A DNA stretch of 64,000 nt from Sphingomonas sp. OV641 (GCF_900109205.1 NZ_FNZB01000006.1:1-64000); one strand, 5' to 3'; counted from the first letter of the stretch, positions 50,822 to 59,944 are shown. The notes: generated by a model not told the origin, from the letters alone. Program-made: numbers and translations.

Positions 50822-53275
50822 GATGTACTCGCGCGGGGAGAGATCGATGTCGAGGTCGGCGCGCTCGTCGGGCGACAGTTCGCCCAGGCGGCGGTCGAGG
50901 ATCGCCTCGGCGGTGCTGACCAGCTGCAGCACGACCGACTGATCGGCCGCCAGATGCTGTTCGATCGCCGCGATGACGGTCGGGAGCTTCGCTGACAGGA
51001 GGAGCGCCCCGAAGAACCGCTGCTTGCAGCTTTCGAACCGCGAGCGCGCCGCGGCCTTCGCGCCCGAGTTGAGCGTCTTGCCCTCGTTGCCGTCGACGAC
51101 GCCGGTGAGTTCGAGCGCCTTTTCAAGGCCGCGATGGATGATCGCCCAGGCATCGGCATAGGTGTCGTACACCGCGATCTGTTCAGGCGTCAGCTCGTGG
51201 CGGAGGATGTCATATTCGACCCCGGCGAAGCTCAGCGCGCGCGCGGTGTAGAGGCCGGTCGCCTTGAGATCGCGCGCGACCAGTTCCATCGCCGCGATCC
51301 CGCCCTGCCGGATCTGGGTGATGAACGCCTCGCGGTTGGCGAAGGCGGTCTCCGGCCCCCACAGGCCGAGCCGCACGGCATAGGCGAGGTTGTTCACCTC
51401 CGACGCGCCGGTCGCCGAGGCGTAGAGCACGCGGGCGTCGGGCAGGTGGTTCTGCAGGAGAACGCCGGCGATGCCCTGCTGCGAGCCCTTCTTGGTGCCC
51501 ATCGACCCTTCGCCACCCGCGACGCCGCCCATCTCATGCGCCTCGTCGAACGCGATGACGCCGTCGAAGTCGGCACCGGCCCAGGCGATGATTTGATCGA
51601 GCCGGGTGGCGTCGCCGCGGTTGGAGCGCAGCGTCGGATAGGTCACGAACAGGACGCCCTCGTCCATCGTGACGGGCTCGTCGATCTTCCAGCGCGAGAG
51701 CGGCTGCACATCGGCCGCGAGACCGCCGAGCGCGGTCCAGTCGCGGATCGCGTCGGCATGGAGCGCCTCGTTCTTGCTGATCCAGATGTTCTTGCGACGA
51801 CCCGCCAGCCAGTTGTCGAGGATGACGGCCGCGACCTGCCGCCCCTTCCCTGCCCCGGTGCCGTCGCCCAGGAAATAGCCCTTGCGGTACGCGCGTCCGT
51901 CGTCGGAGAGCACCAGCCCCACGCCCTCCTTGTCTGGCTTGCTCAGGCCCGGGATATACTGGGTCCAGGCATGGCCGGCGTAAACGACGGTCTCGAGCTG
52001 CGAGGAGGACAGGAGGCGTTCGGTGACGGTGCGTTCGGGCAGCGACGGAACATGGACGGGGATCGGCGCGGGGATCGAGCCCATCGCGATCGATTCCACC
52101 AGCGCGGTCGGATGCTCGCCGGCAGCGTCGAACACGATACGGCTCGGCCGATAGGGCAGATAGACGCCGGACTGCTCGGCGAGTGGCGCCGGCGTCTCGA
52201 GTACCTGGTAGCCGACCGGGAGAACCTCGTTCCTGGCGAGAGCGCGGAAGATGCGCGGGGTGGCAGCGGGCTTCGATCTCACGCTGCGCAGGAGGGACAG
52301 CCCCCCGCCCCGCTTGACCGGCGCCGGAGTGGCGGCCTCCGGGATCAGATCCTGCCGGGGCGGGATGACCAGCGCCTCGACCAGGTCGCTTACGGCGCCG
52401 CGCTGGAGCGTGACCGTCGTGGTATCACCCACCGTCTTGTCGATGACATAGAGTCGCACCGCGACTCCGGTGCCGTGCTTGCCATAGGCATGGGTCAGCC
52501 GGATCGAGGTGCGCAGCGCGACGCTCGCCAGCGTCGTCGACCAGATCGTGCCCATGCGCGCGGAGTTGAAGAACCAGTCGGGCATGATCGCGACGACGCG
52601 CCCGCCAGGCCGCACACGCTTGATCGCCGCCTGCAGGTGGCGGACCGCAGCGAGCGCGTCGGCACCGCGGCCGAGCGAGCGCGAGAAGGGCGGGTTCATC
52701 AGGATGAGGCTGGGGCGCTCCGCGGATGCCATGACGCTGGCGATCTGCGCGCCGTCGTGGCCGGTAACGCTGGCTTTCGGGAAGGTGGCCGACAGCCGCT
52801 CGCGGCGCGCGGGATCGATCTCGTTGAGCTGGAGCGCCGCGATCGGCGGGAGGCCCGCTACCAGGAGACCGTTGCCGGCGCTCGGTTCGAGTACGATGTC
52901 ATCCGCGCGTGCGTTCGCGAGCATGACCGTGATCGTGGCGAGATCGAGCGGGGTCGAGAATTGCTGCCAGTCGATCTGCTCCTCGCTGCGCACGGTCTGG
53001 GTAGGAAGGCGCGCCATAAGCCCGATCGCGGCGTCGACCGCCGGCGTGGTGCCTGCTGCGCATACCGCCAGCGCGGTCGCATGCTCCAGCACCTCGAAGC
53101 TCTCGCGCTGGGTCCAGTGACCATCGGCGTCGGTGCCGCCATAGGCGCGGATCATCGCGTCGTTGAGCATCGCTCGGGTGATCTTCGCGTCGCCGGCGAT
53201 CGCGGGGAGCAGCAGGCGGGCGGCAGCGGTGGCATGGTCGGCGCGCGCGGGCGCAGGGTCGAACAGGTCGGTCAT
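50819..53275 (-). CDS. N-terminal part of a strawberry-notch-like methylase-helicase, severed by the RIT element
   Basis: The 818-residue product fuses a DNA adenine-methylase-like domain to a helicase. The first shows QQFSTPLDLA (about 104-113), EPSAGNG (130-136) and NPPF (194-197). The second shows Walker A GDGTGAGKG (470-478), DEAH (577-580) and further lobe-1 motifs. The reading frame stops at the RIT palindrome; the second lobe is at 45336-47096. These large plasmid proteins are thought to modify or protect DNA during transfer. With lobe 2 separated, the helicase is likely inactive, while the methylase might still fold. Confidence 0.85.
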   Translation of the reverse strand: MTDLFDPAPARADHATAAARLLLPAIAGDAKITRAMLNDAMIRAYGGTDADGHWTQRESFEVLEHATALAVCAAGTTPAVDAAIGLMARLPTQTVRSEEQIDWQQFSTPLDLATITVMLANARADDIVLEPSAGNGLLVAGLPPIAALQLNEIDPARRERLSATFPKASVTGHDGAQIASVMASAERPSLILMNPPFSRSLGRGADALAAVRHLQAAIKRVRPGGRVVAIMPDWFFNSARMGTIWSTTLASVALRTSIRLTHAYGKHGTGVAVRLYVIDKTVGDTTTVTLQRGAVSDLVEALVIPPRQDLIPEAATPAPVKRGGGLSLLRSVRSKPAATPRIFRALARNEVLPVGYQVLETPAPLAEQSGVYLPYRPSRIVFDAAGEHPTALVESIAMGSIPAPIPVHVPSLPERTVTERLLSSSQLETVVYAGHAWTQYIPGLSKPDKEGVGLVLSDDGRAYRKGYFLGDGTGAGKGRQVAAVILDNWLAGRRKNIWISKNEALHADAIRDWTALGGLAADVQPLSRWKIDEPVTMDEGVLFVTYPTLRSNRGDATRLDQIIAWAGADFDGVIAFDEAHEMGGVAGGEGSMGTKKGSQQGIAGVLLQNHLPDARVLYASATGASEVNNLAYAVRLGLWGPETAFANREAFITQIRQGGIAAMELVARDLKATGLYTARALSFAGVEYDILRHELTPEQIAVYDTYADAWAIIHRGLEKALELTGVVDGNEGKTLNSGAKAAARSRFESCKQRFFGALLLSAKLPTVIAAIEQHLAADQSVVLQLVSTAEAILDRRLGELSPDERADLDIDLSPREYI

Positions 53276-53333
53276 GGGGGTCTCCGGGTCTGTGGCTGCT
53301 CGTGCAGCTCACGACCCCGACCCCCCTTCCCTC

Positions 53334-54173
53334 TCAGGCTCCGGGTTTCACGACGTCGGCCCAGTCGCCATAACGTGAGGGTGGCGGTATCCGCTTCAGC
53401 GTCAGCCCGCGCGGCCGATAGGCGGCCCACGCCTTGCGTCGTGCGCGTCGGCCCTCGAAGTCATTGTCCTCGGCGAAGATCAGCGTGGTGACGCTATCGG
53501 GGATGTGGACACGGTCGAGCCGCGCCGCGCCGAGCGTCGCCCAGCACGGGATGCCGTGGATCTGGGTGAAGGCGGCCGAGGTCTCGAACCCCTCACCAAG
53601 CGCCAATGTGTCGGTGACGCGCATGCCCTGCCAGGTCGCACCTCCCGGCGTGCCGAGCGTCGCCTTGTCGAGATAGCCGCCATGCGCGAGGTCGAGGAAG
53701 ATGCGCTGAATCGAGCGCAGCGTGCGCCCCTCCCGCGCCGCGATCAGCAGCGCCGGGAGGAACCGGGTATGCGGTTTCGGTCCCCACGGACAGCGCGGGT
53801 GGTAGCTCAGGTCGTCGAAGGCGCCGGTGATGCCGCGAAAGCGGAGATAGGCTTCCGCGGGCGTTCCGGCGATCGGCAACCCCTCGTTCCACAGCCGTTC
53901 GATGTTGGCGGGTCTGCCGGTGCGCTGTTCAGCGGGTGGGTCGTAGGTGCGTCCGGGTCTGATGCGCGCGATCTCGCGGAGCACGTCCTCGGCGGTGCAG
54001 CCGGCGAAGCAGTGAACGAGGATGCCGTCATGGCCCTGCCGGATCGAGAGGCTGGGATCGCTGTCGGCGTGGGCCGGGCAACGGCACATGGCGTTGTAGC
54101 CGTGCCAGGTGCCGCCGAGGGCGCCGACGATGTCCACGATGGTCTGGGTGGGTTTTAGCGCAACGAGGGGCAT
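53334..54173 (-). CDS. Toprim/DUF7146 primase-like protein
   Basis: The 279-residue product has an N-terminal CHC2-like zinc part (CRCPAHADSDPSLSI, HCFAGCTAEDVL), a linker, and a Toprim-like domain with TLALGEGFETSAAF (Glu) and LIFAEDND (DxD-like). Proteins of this type act as replication primases on plasmids and phages. It lies between the methylase-helicase and the par locus. No helicase domain is attached. Confidence 0.8.
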   Translation of the reverse strand: MPLVALKPTQTIVDIVGALGGTWHGYNAMCRCPAHADSDPSLSIRQGHDGILVHCFAGCTAEDVLREIARIRPGRTYDPPAEQRTGRPANIERLWNEGLPIAGTPAEAYLRFRGITGAFDDLSYHPRCPWGPKPHTRFLPALLIAAREGRTLRSIQRIFLDLAHGGYLDKATLGTPGGATWQGMRVTDTLALGEGFETSAAFTQIHGIPCWATLGAARLDRVHIPDSVTTLIFAEDNDFEGRRARRKAWAAYRPRGLTLKRIPPPSRYGDWADVVKPGA

Positions 54174-54229
54174 GACCGATCCTTTCTCGCTGCCTCTGAC
54201 CCCCTTCTCTCTCTTCCTAGGTGACTCAG

Positions 54230-54345
54230 TAGCTGCTGGCTAGCAGCTAGCGGAAGATCCCCGTGTTAGCAGTTAGACCTCCGCTATCTAGCGTTGAGAT
54301 GGCTGGTATCTAGCGGCTAGCTACCTTTGAGCTAGCAGTTTCTCA
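54230..54345. repeat. AGCTAGC-type repeats downstream of the RHH gene
   Basis: The stretch holds TAGCTGCTGGCTAGCAGCTA (54230-54249, near-perfect palindrome), GTTAGCAGTTAG, ATCTAGCG, a 21-bp near-palindrome from GGTATCTAGC to GCTAGCTACC (54305-54325) and GAGCTAGCAGTTT. It fits a centromere or operator bound by the RHH protein. Confidence 0.65.
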
Positions 54346-54629
54346 TAAGCGTCGAGTGCCTTCTCGAGCACTTCTGTAAGAAGCAGACCCTCACGTTGAG
54401 CTATTTCGCGGATTCGATTGTCCCATTCGGGTGTGACCCTAGTCGCAAATTGTTGAGTGCGGTTAGTCTTGCGCGAACTGCGGGCATCAATGCGGGTTGC
54501 GGTTATCAGCGGTGCAGCCGGAGGGGCGGGGGCTACTTCGGGTGCATCCAAATTCTGGCTCGCCTCATTGATTGGTGGGGGTGAACCCAAACGAGTAGCC
54601 TTCTTTAGCTTCGAGATATCGGCCATCAT
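54321..54629 (-). CDS. Ribbon-helix-helix partition protein (ParB-like)
   Basis: The 102-residue product has a disordered N-terminus (TATRIDARSSRKTNRT) and a C-terminal RHH domain (QQFATRVTPEWDNRIREIAQ, LTEVLEKALDAYEKL). Its ATG directly abuts the parA stop (54629 and 54630), as in type Ib par operons. It would bind the repeats on both sides of the operon, and its basic tail may stimulate ParA. Its 3' end runs into the downstream repeats. Confidence 0.8.
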   Translation of the reverse strand: MMADISKLKKATRLGSPPPINEASQNLDAPEVAPAPPAAPLITATRIDARSSRKTNRTQQFATRVTPEWDNRIREIAQREGLLLTEVLEKALDAYEKLLAQR

Positions 54630-55259
54630 TCACCCCGCTACTTTGTCGATTAGGGATTGGATCAGAGTATCAGCACGCTGGTTAAGGCCGGAGAATTTGG
54701 TTTCGGTAATTGACAGGCCTTGGTTCTGCGCTTGCCGGTATGCTGGTCGTTCCACGATCGAACCGTCGAGGACATTATACCCCGCTTCGGTCAAATACGC
54801 CCGCGCGTCATTTTCTTCAGCCGAAGTTCCAATGCGGTTGAGCGCAAAAACGAGCCGTCCAGTCGGGATACCCTCCTTAACAAGGGCATGGTATTCGCGG
54901 ACGGCAGGCCTGAGATCGTCCAAGGATGCGCCGGTGGGTTGAACCACGAGTGACGATGACCGTGCAATTTCAAGTGTAGCTTTGCTGGTCCGAGCGGGGC
55001 CGTCGATGATAAGCAGATCGAAGCCGTCTGCAGCGGCCAGGGCCTGAGACGCGGTTTTGAATGCCTCAACCGACACAATCGGCTCGATGGAGATGCCAAG
55101 GCGTGCTCGGTGCCAATCGACCGAAGTGCCCTGTTGAGTATCGAGATCGGCGATTTTAACCCGCAGTTCGCCTGCCGCCGCCTCGCGAGCAAGGGCTCTT
55201 GCCAAGGTGCTTTTTCCTACACCGCCTTTTTGTGAGACGAATGCTACGACAGCAGCCAT
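54630..55259 (-). CDS. parA: ParA-type partition ATPase
   Basis: The 209-residue product has the deviant Walker A KGGVGKST (11-18), DLDTQQGTSVDW (switch-I-like), LLIIDGPART and NRIGTSAEEN. Its short length and lack of an N-terminal DNA-binding domain place it in ParA type Ib. It drives plasmid segregation along the nucleoid. AGCTAGC-type repeats at 55290-55383 lie in its promoter region. Confidence 0.9.
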   Translation of the reverse strand: MAAVVAFVSQKGGVGKSTLARALAREAAAGELRVKIADLDTQQGTSVDWHRARLGISIEPIVSVEAFKTASQALAAADGFDLLIIDGPARTSKATLEIARSSSLVVQPTGASLDDLRPAVREYHALVKEGIPTGRLVFALNRIGTSAEENDARAYLTEAGYNVLDGSIVERPAYRQAQNQGLSITETKFSGLNQRADTLIQSLIDKVAG

Positions 55260-55289
55260 GACCGATCCTGTGATAGTTCGAACGACTGG

Positions 55290-55383
55290 ATAGCTAGCCG
55301 CTCTCTAGCAGTTTGGCAACCGCTACCTATGTGATAGCTAGCTGATACCCAACCAGCAGGTATCTGTGAGCTAGCTGCTACCC
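55290..55383. repeat. AGCTAGC-type repeats upstream of parA
   Basis: TAGCTAGCCGCTCTCTAGCA, GTGATAGCTAGCTGATACCC (55331-55350) and GTGAGCTAGCTGCTACCC (55366-55383) are direct repeats. It is a likely parS/promoter region controlled by the RHH protein. Confidence 0.65.
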
Positions 55384-55481
55384 ACGGGGGTTTGCCTGAC
55401 CTAGTCTGGATCAAGCACTGGGAGATAGTGGAATTTTTTTCCACGTTGTGCGGTTGATCGAAACATGATGTTCAATGATCG

Positions 55482-56399
55482 ATGAACACGCGATCGAACT
55501 CGAGCTTATGCGTAGTGGGTAGTGTTATGGCACTGCTATGGGCGCAAACATCGGCAGCTAAGCAGGCCGAGGTAATGACATTTGATGGGCAGGCAGTTGA
55601 AGCCGTCATCGATGTGGGCCCGAGAATGCGGGGTATGCCAACAGACGGAACGCCGCCAGTACCAAACATGGAAGCCGTTTTAGGCAATGACTTCAGATCA
55701 TTCGGCAGCCCCGTAATGGAACCCCAAGAGGAGGCAATAAGCACGTCGCATATATCGGTGCCCCTTTGGATGCAGACTGGCCAGGTTTCGGGGGGAGCTG
55801 GCCGGGCAGCGATGTCCGATATGGCAAGTTATCTCTACACCCCACAGGCTTGCTCAATCACACCCTACCGTCCACGCGGCGATTTTCCAGGCTGGCTCGA
55901 AGCTCGGCGGGCTCAATATTACCCCTTGATCCAGGCCGTGGCGTGCGAAGCTGGTGTGCCAGTCGGGCTTTTCGATGCACTGGTGGCCCAGGAAAGCCGC
56001 TATGACCCATTGATCGTATCACCGAAGGGCGCCGTTGGCCTTACCCAATTGATGCCCGGTACAGCGCGTGGACTTGGGGTTTTCAATTCGAGAGATCCGT
56101 TGTCGAACCTGAGGGGAGGGGCCAGATACCTCCGCGCGCATCTGGATGAGTTCAAGCGGGTCGATCTAGCCTTGGCCGCGTACAATGCAGGTCCAGGACG
56201 CGTTCGATCGATGCGCCGTATTCCGCCGTTTCGCGAGACGATGGACTATGTCGCAGCGATCACTCGAGGGTGGAGCACCGGATCGTTCAGGACAGCATCG
56301 ATTCAGACCGCCGGTTTGGCAGTGGGTCGACAGGAATTCCGGGGCAGGGGGGTCCAGTTACTCGCTTACACATCTACAAGAGTATCGAACCCGAGGTAG
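55482..56399 (+). CDS. VirB1-like lytic transglycosylase
   Basis: The product is 305 residues. It has a possible signal peptide (LCVVGSVMALLWAQTSAA) and an SLT domain at about 137-250: ALVAQESRYDPLIVSPKGAVGLTQLMPGTARGLG, with catalytic Glu in QES, and AAYNAGPGRV. Such enzymes open peptidoglycan for type IV secretion. The last roughly 20 residues overlap the start of a minus-strand gene and do not look family-like, so the 3' end may have been cut. No other virB gene is near. Confidence 0.8.
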   Translation: MNTRSNSSLCVVGSVMALLWAQTSAAKQAEVMTFDGQAVEAVIDVGPRMRGMPTDGTPPVPNMEAVLGNDFRSFGSPVMEPQEEAISTSHISVPLWMQTGQVSGGAGRAAMSDMASYLYTPQACSITPYRPRGDFPGWLEARRAQYYPLIQAVACEAGVPVGLFDALVAQESRYDPLIVSPKGAVGLTQLMPGTARGLGVFNSRDPLSNLRGGARYLRAHLDEFKRVDLALAAYNAGPGRVRSMRRIPPFRETMDYVAAITRGWSTGSFRTASIQTAGLAVGRQEFRGRGVQLLAYTSTRVSNPR

Positions 56400-56650
56400 T
56401 GCGCGTAATAGATCGCAATTCCGAGGATCGCCGGCGCGCCGAGCAGATAGTTGATCTGCCAACGTATCCACAACCGGGGTGCAACGAGTACCTTATCGAG
56501 GACGGTCGCAGTTGGGAGTTTGCTAGTTCCCAGACGATAATCGTAGGCGGTCTTTATCATCGCGAGGACAGCGCACAGCGCCACCATGACGCCGACCGCG
56601 GCATAGAGTGAAAGCCAGGCCTGAAGTGTCGCTTGGGGCATGCCGACCAC
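56366..56650 (-). CDS. Small membrane protein
   Basis: The 94-residue product has two hydrophobic helices (about 11-33 and 68-85) and no known family. Its 3' end overlaps the VirB1-like gene by 34 bp, a sign that the two were brought together by rearrangement. It is 25 bp downstream of the TPP-enzyme gene, so may be in its operon. Confidence 0.5.
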   Translation of the reverse strand: MVGMPQATLQAWLSLYAAVGVMVALCAVLAMIKTAYDYRLGTSKLPTATVLDKVLVAPRLWIRWQINYLLGAPAILGIAIYYAHYLGFDTLVDV

Positions 56651-56675
56651 CTAGCAGCAAGATGCTGACGGTCCA

Positions 56676-58469
56676 TTAACCGCTGAATCGCGCATTAGTT
56701 ACCAGGAGCTGGCGCGCCGTGTCGGCGATCATCGTGCCCAGGCCCTTGTCTCCCATCACCATCGAACTCATCAGACCCTTGGCCTGCTCGAGCGTCAGTT
56801 GCGGTGGAAACGGCACGACCTCGGGATCGGTCTTCACCTCGATGAGCGTCGGGCGATCGGCGGAGAGCGCAACTTCCCACGCCGGCCCAAGCGCGGATGG
56901 ATCATCGACGTAGATGCCGCCAAGCCCCAGCAATTCCGCGAAGCGCGCGTAGGGGACGTCCGGAATATCCTGCGTCGTCGGGAAACGCGGATTGCCTTCC
57001 ATCACCCGCTGTTCCCACGTGACCTCGTTGAGATCGCCGTTGTTGAAGACGCAGACGATGAAGCGCGGATCGCGCCACTGCTTCCAATATTTCTGGACGG
57101 TGATGAGTTCGGCCAGATTGTTCATCTGCATTGCGCCGTCGCCGACCAGCGCCACGACGGGCCGATCAGGATAAGCAAACTTGGCCGCGATCGCATAGGG
57201 AACCGCAGCGCCCATAGAGGCTAAACCGCCCGAGAGAGAGGCACGCTGCCCGACCTTCACGCGATAGTCGCGCGCGTACCAGTTGGCGCATGAGCCCGAA
57301 TCCGAGGTGACGATCGCGTCGGCGGGCAGACGCGGCGACATTTCCCAGACCACGCGCTGGGGATTGACGGGCTTTGCTTCCGCCATGGCGCGTTCCTCGA
57401 GCGTCTGCCACCACTGCGCAGTCGCCTTCTCGATGCCTTCGCGCCAACTGCGATCATCCTTGCGCTGGAGCAGCGGGATCAGCGCTTTCAGCGTTTCGGC
57501 CGCATCTCCATGCAGGTTGACCTCGACGGGGTAGCGCAGCCCCAGCATCGATGCGTCGATGTCGACCTGCACGGCCCTCGCCTGCCCGTCTTTCGGCAGG
57601 AACTCGGCCCAGGGAAAGCCCGTGCCGATCAGCAGAAGCGTGTCGCACTCGCGCATGAGGTCGGACGATGGCTTGGTCCCGAGCAAGCCGATCGCCCCGG
57701 TCACGAACGGCAGATCGTCAGGCAGGACATCCTTGCCGAGCAACGCTTTGGCGACGCCGGCGCCAAGCAGGTCGGCGACCTCGGTCACCACGGCCGACGC
57801 GCCGCGGGCTCCCGCCCCAATCAGGATAGCGACCTTGGCGCCTGCATTCAGTACCTCCGCCGCGCGCGCGAGATCGGCGGGCTGCGGGACGACGATCGGA
57901 TGTGCATAGCCGGTGCCCGAGCGGGTGAAGCCGTGCGCCTGGCCCGGCTCCTCATATTTCGTATCCTGTATGTCCTTGGGCAGCACGATGGTTGAGACCG
58001 CGTTGCCCGCGACCGCGATCCGGATCGCGCGATCGGTCACATGGCGGACCTGCGCCGGCGCGCTCGCCTCCTGCACATAGGCGGCGACGTCGGCAAACAG
58101 TCGGTCGAGATTGAGCTCCTGCTGATAGCTTGCACCGCGCACGGTGCTCTCGGCCTGGCCCGCGATCGCGAGGACCGGGACATGGTCGAGCTTGGCGTCA
58201 TAGAGCCCGGTGATCAGGTGGGTCGCGCCCGGACCGCCGGTCGACAGGCAGACGCCGAGCTCGCCGGTGAATTTCGCATGCGCCGTCGCCATGAAGGCCG
58301 CCATCTCCTCGTGGCGGACCTGGATGAACTCGATGCCCGAGCCTTCCTTCTCGGCGCGCTGGAGCGCCCCCAGCACGCCATTGATGCCATCGCCAGAATA
58401 GCCGTAGATTCGGCTCACGCCCCAATCCTTGAGGCGCTGGACGAAGAAATCGCTCGACATGCGGGCCAT
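56676..58469 (-). CDS. Thiamine-diphosphate enzyme of the pyruvate oxidase (PoxB) type
   Basis: The 597-residue product has the three-domain layout of ThDP enzymes: catalytic Glu in VRHEEMAAFMA, GGPGATHLITG, a central domain with VAILIGAGARG, and the C-terminal GDGAMQMNNLAELI...FNNGDLNEV cofactor motif. Together with LGDGINGVLG at the start it most resembles PoxB-like pyruvate oxidases, which turn pyruvate into acetate and CO2. The ATG at 58469 follows GGAGG; a GTG 4 codons upstream is an alternative. Nothing links it to plasmid functions, so it looks acquired. Acetolactate synthase-like activity is not excluded. Confidence 0.85.
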   Translation of the reverse strand: MARMSSDFFVQRLKDWGVSRIYGYSGDGINGVLGALQRAEKEGSGIEFIQVRHEEMAAFMATAHAKFTGELGVCLSTGGPGATHLITGLYDAKLDHVPVLAIAGQAESTVRGASYQQELNLDRLFADVAAYVQEASAPAQVRHVTDRAIRIAVAGNAVSTIVLPKDIQDTKYEEPGQAHGFTRSGTGYAHPIVVPQPADLARAAEVLNAGAKVAILIGAGARGASAVVTEVADLLGAGVAKALLGKDVLPDDLPFVTGAIGLLGTKPSSDLMRECDTLLLIGTGFPWAEFLPKDGQARAVQVDIDASMLGLRYPVEVNLHGDAAETLKALIPLLQRKDDRSWREGIEKATAQWWQTLEERAMAEAKPVNPQRVVWEMSPRLPADAIVTSDSGSCANWYARDYRVKVGQRASLSGGLASMGAAVPYAIAAKFAYPDRPVVALVGDGAMQMNNLAELITVQKYWKQWRDPRFIVCVFNNGDLNEVTWEQRVMEGNPRFPTTQDIPDVPYARFAELLGLGGIYVDDPSALGPAWEVALSADRPTLIEVKTDPEVVPFPPQLTLEQAKGLMSSMVMGDKGLGTMIADTARQLLVTNARFSG

Positions 58470-58721
58470 GCCGCCCTCCACTTTGGGATTTGGTTTCGAG
58501 CCGGAGAGGTTCAGTCACGCATGCTCGCGCTGACGAGAAGAACGTCGCAGTGCGCACAGGCGTTCCCGCCGGTCGGCGGCTTCGCCCCCATCGGTGCGCG
58601 CTAGGGCCGGCCCGACGGCGAGCTCGCTTCTTCGGTCGTTGAGGCATGTCGGTGTCGCTCACTGCCCAACCGCGCCAGGTCATCGGTTTGCGACTGTCCA
58701 AACGCGGACAGCTAAAACCTG

Positions 58722-59861
58722 TCATTCACCGCCGAAACGCTTCGCGAGACGCGCACTCGCTCCGCTCTTGGCCGCCAGCTTCGCGCCATAGCGCATGACC
58801 GTCTTGGGATCGCGCCAGCGATAGGCCTGCATGATGGCGGGCAGGCTCTCTCCTGCCGCAAAATTGTCTTGCGCCACGCCAACCCGGATCGAATGGCTCG
58901 ACACGGCCGCGACCCAGCGCTCGAGCTCGGCCTCGCTCATCGCCCCCAGCAGTTTCTTGTCGAATGCCTGGCGGATCAACCGCTTGTAGATGAGCGTGAT
59001 CGTGCCGGGGTTGAGCGCCTCCTCTCCCACACCGCGGATCGAGCCATCGAACCAGGTTTCGACGCGCCGGAACAGGGCCCCGCGCGCAATCCCGGCCTTG
59101 TCGCACCATTCAGCGATCGCGCGCATGGTCGCGGGCGAGAGATAGGCGAGAGCCCCCTGCCCTTCCTGATCGGTCTTGCTGCGGCCGATCTCGACCACCC
59201 CTGCCCCGTCGACGTCGGGCCCGTCGATATGCTCGATACGCATCGCCGCGAGTTCGGAGCGCCGGCAGCCGGTATCATAGTTGACCTGCAGTAGCGCGCG
59301 ATCGCGCGCGCCCAGGAGATCGCGGCGCGTGGCCTTGAGGAGGACCGCGAGGCTCACGCCGCTCGCCGGCGCGTCGAGATCGCTGACATCGCCCTTGTAG
59401 CGGATACCCCGCGCCTGCGTCTGGCGGGTGCCGAGAAGCTTGCGCGCCGCCTTGTGCTCGAGCTGCACGAGCGGGGCTGCGGTCGGATCGTCCAGCCCCG
59501 CCATGCGATAGGCCCAGCCGATATTGACGAGATAGCGCGCGATCGTCGCGGCCGCCCTCTGCGGCGTCGCCCGCGTCGCCTCATCATGATCCTGACCCGA
59601 CAGCGCGCGGACATAGGCCGCGACGGTCTCGGCGGTCGCCTCCCCTGCCCGCACTCGGGTGCGCCGGCACCAAGCATCCCAGAGCTTCATGTCGGAAAGG
59701 AACGCGCGGATCGTGTTCGGCGACCAGGCCCGCGCCGCGGCCGCGATGACCTGCGGATCGACCGCCGCCTTGTCGATAGCCAGCGCGCGGACCTCGCCCA
59801 CGACGTCGTCGGCGCCGGCGGGCGGCGTGCTTTGCCTGCGGGTGAGGGCCGTTTTCGCCAT
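58722..59861 (-). CDS. Tyrosine recombinase / integrase
   Basis: The 379-residue product has an N-terminal core-binding domain (ARAWSPNTIRAFLSDMKLWDAW). A catalytic domain follows with R in TGCRRSELAAMR, HSIRVG (HxxR), YRWRDPKTVMRYG (W in place of the usual second His, and Tyr). It is unlike the three RIT recombinases. It lies next to a divergent DUF1612-like gene with an 11-bp inverted repeat between them. It may have brought in the 56.4-61 kb block. Confidence 0.85.
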   Translation of the reverse strand: MAKTALTRRQSTPPAGADDVVGEVRALAIDKAAVDPQVIAAAARAWSPNTIRAFLSDMKLWDAWCRRTRVRAGEATAETVAAYVRALSGQDHDEATRATPQRAAATIARYLVNIGWAYRMAGLDDPTAAPLVQLEHKAARKLLGTRQTQARGIRYKGDVSDLDAPASGVSLAVLLKATRRDLLGARDRALLQVNYDTGCRRSELAAMRIEHIDGPDVDGAGVVEIGRSKTDQEGQGALAYLSPATMRAIAEWCDKAGIARGALFRRVETWFDGSIRGVGEEALNPGTITLIYKRLIRQAFDKKLLGAMSEAELERWVAAVSSHSIRVGVAQDNFAAGESLPAIMQAYRWRDPKTVMRYGAKLAAKSGASARLAKRFGGE

Positions 59862-59900
59862 GACGGCGAGACATAGCCCGGTCCTTCTCATAATAATAGG

Positions 59901-59927
59901 GTCGTGATAATCTCCCATTATCACGAC
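59901..59927. promoter_or_regulatory. 11-bp inverted repeat between divergent recombinase and DUF1612-like genes
   Basis: GTCGTGATAAT/ATTATCACGAC (59901-59911 and 59917-59927) with a 5-bp spacer. It could be an operator, or the crossover site of the recombinase. Confidence 0.6.
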
Positions 59928-59944
59928 TACGCATACGAGCCAAT

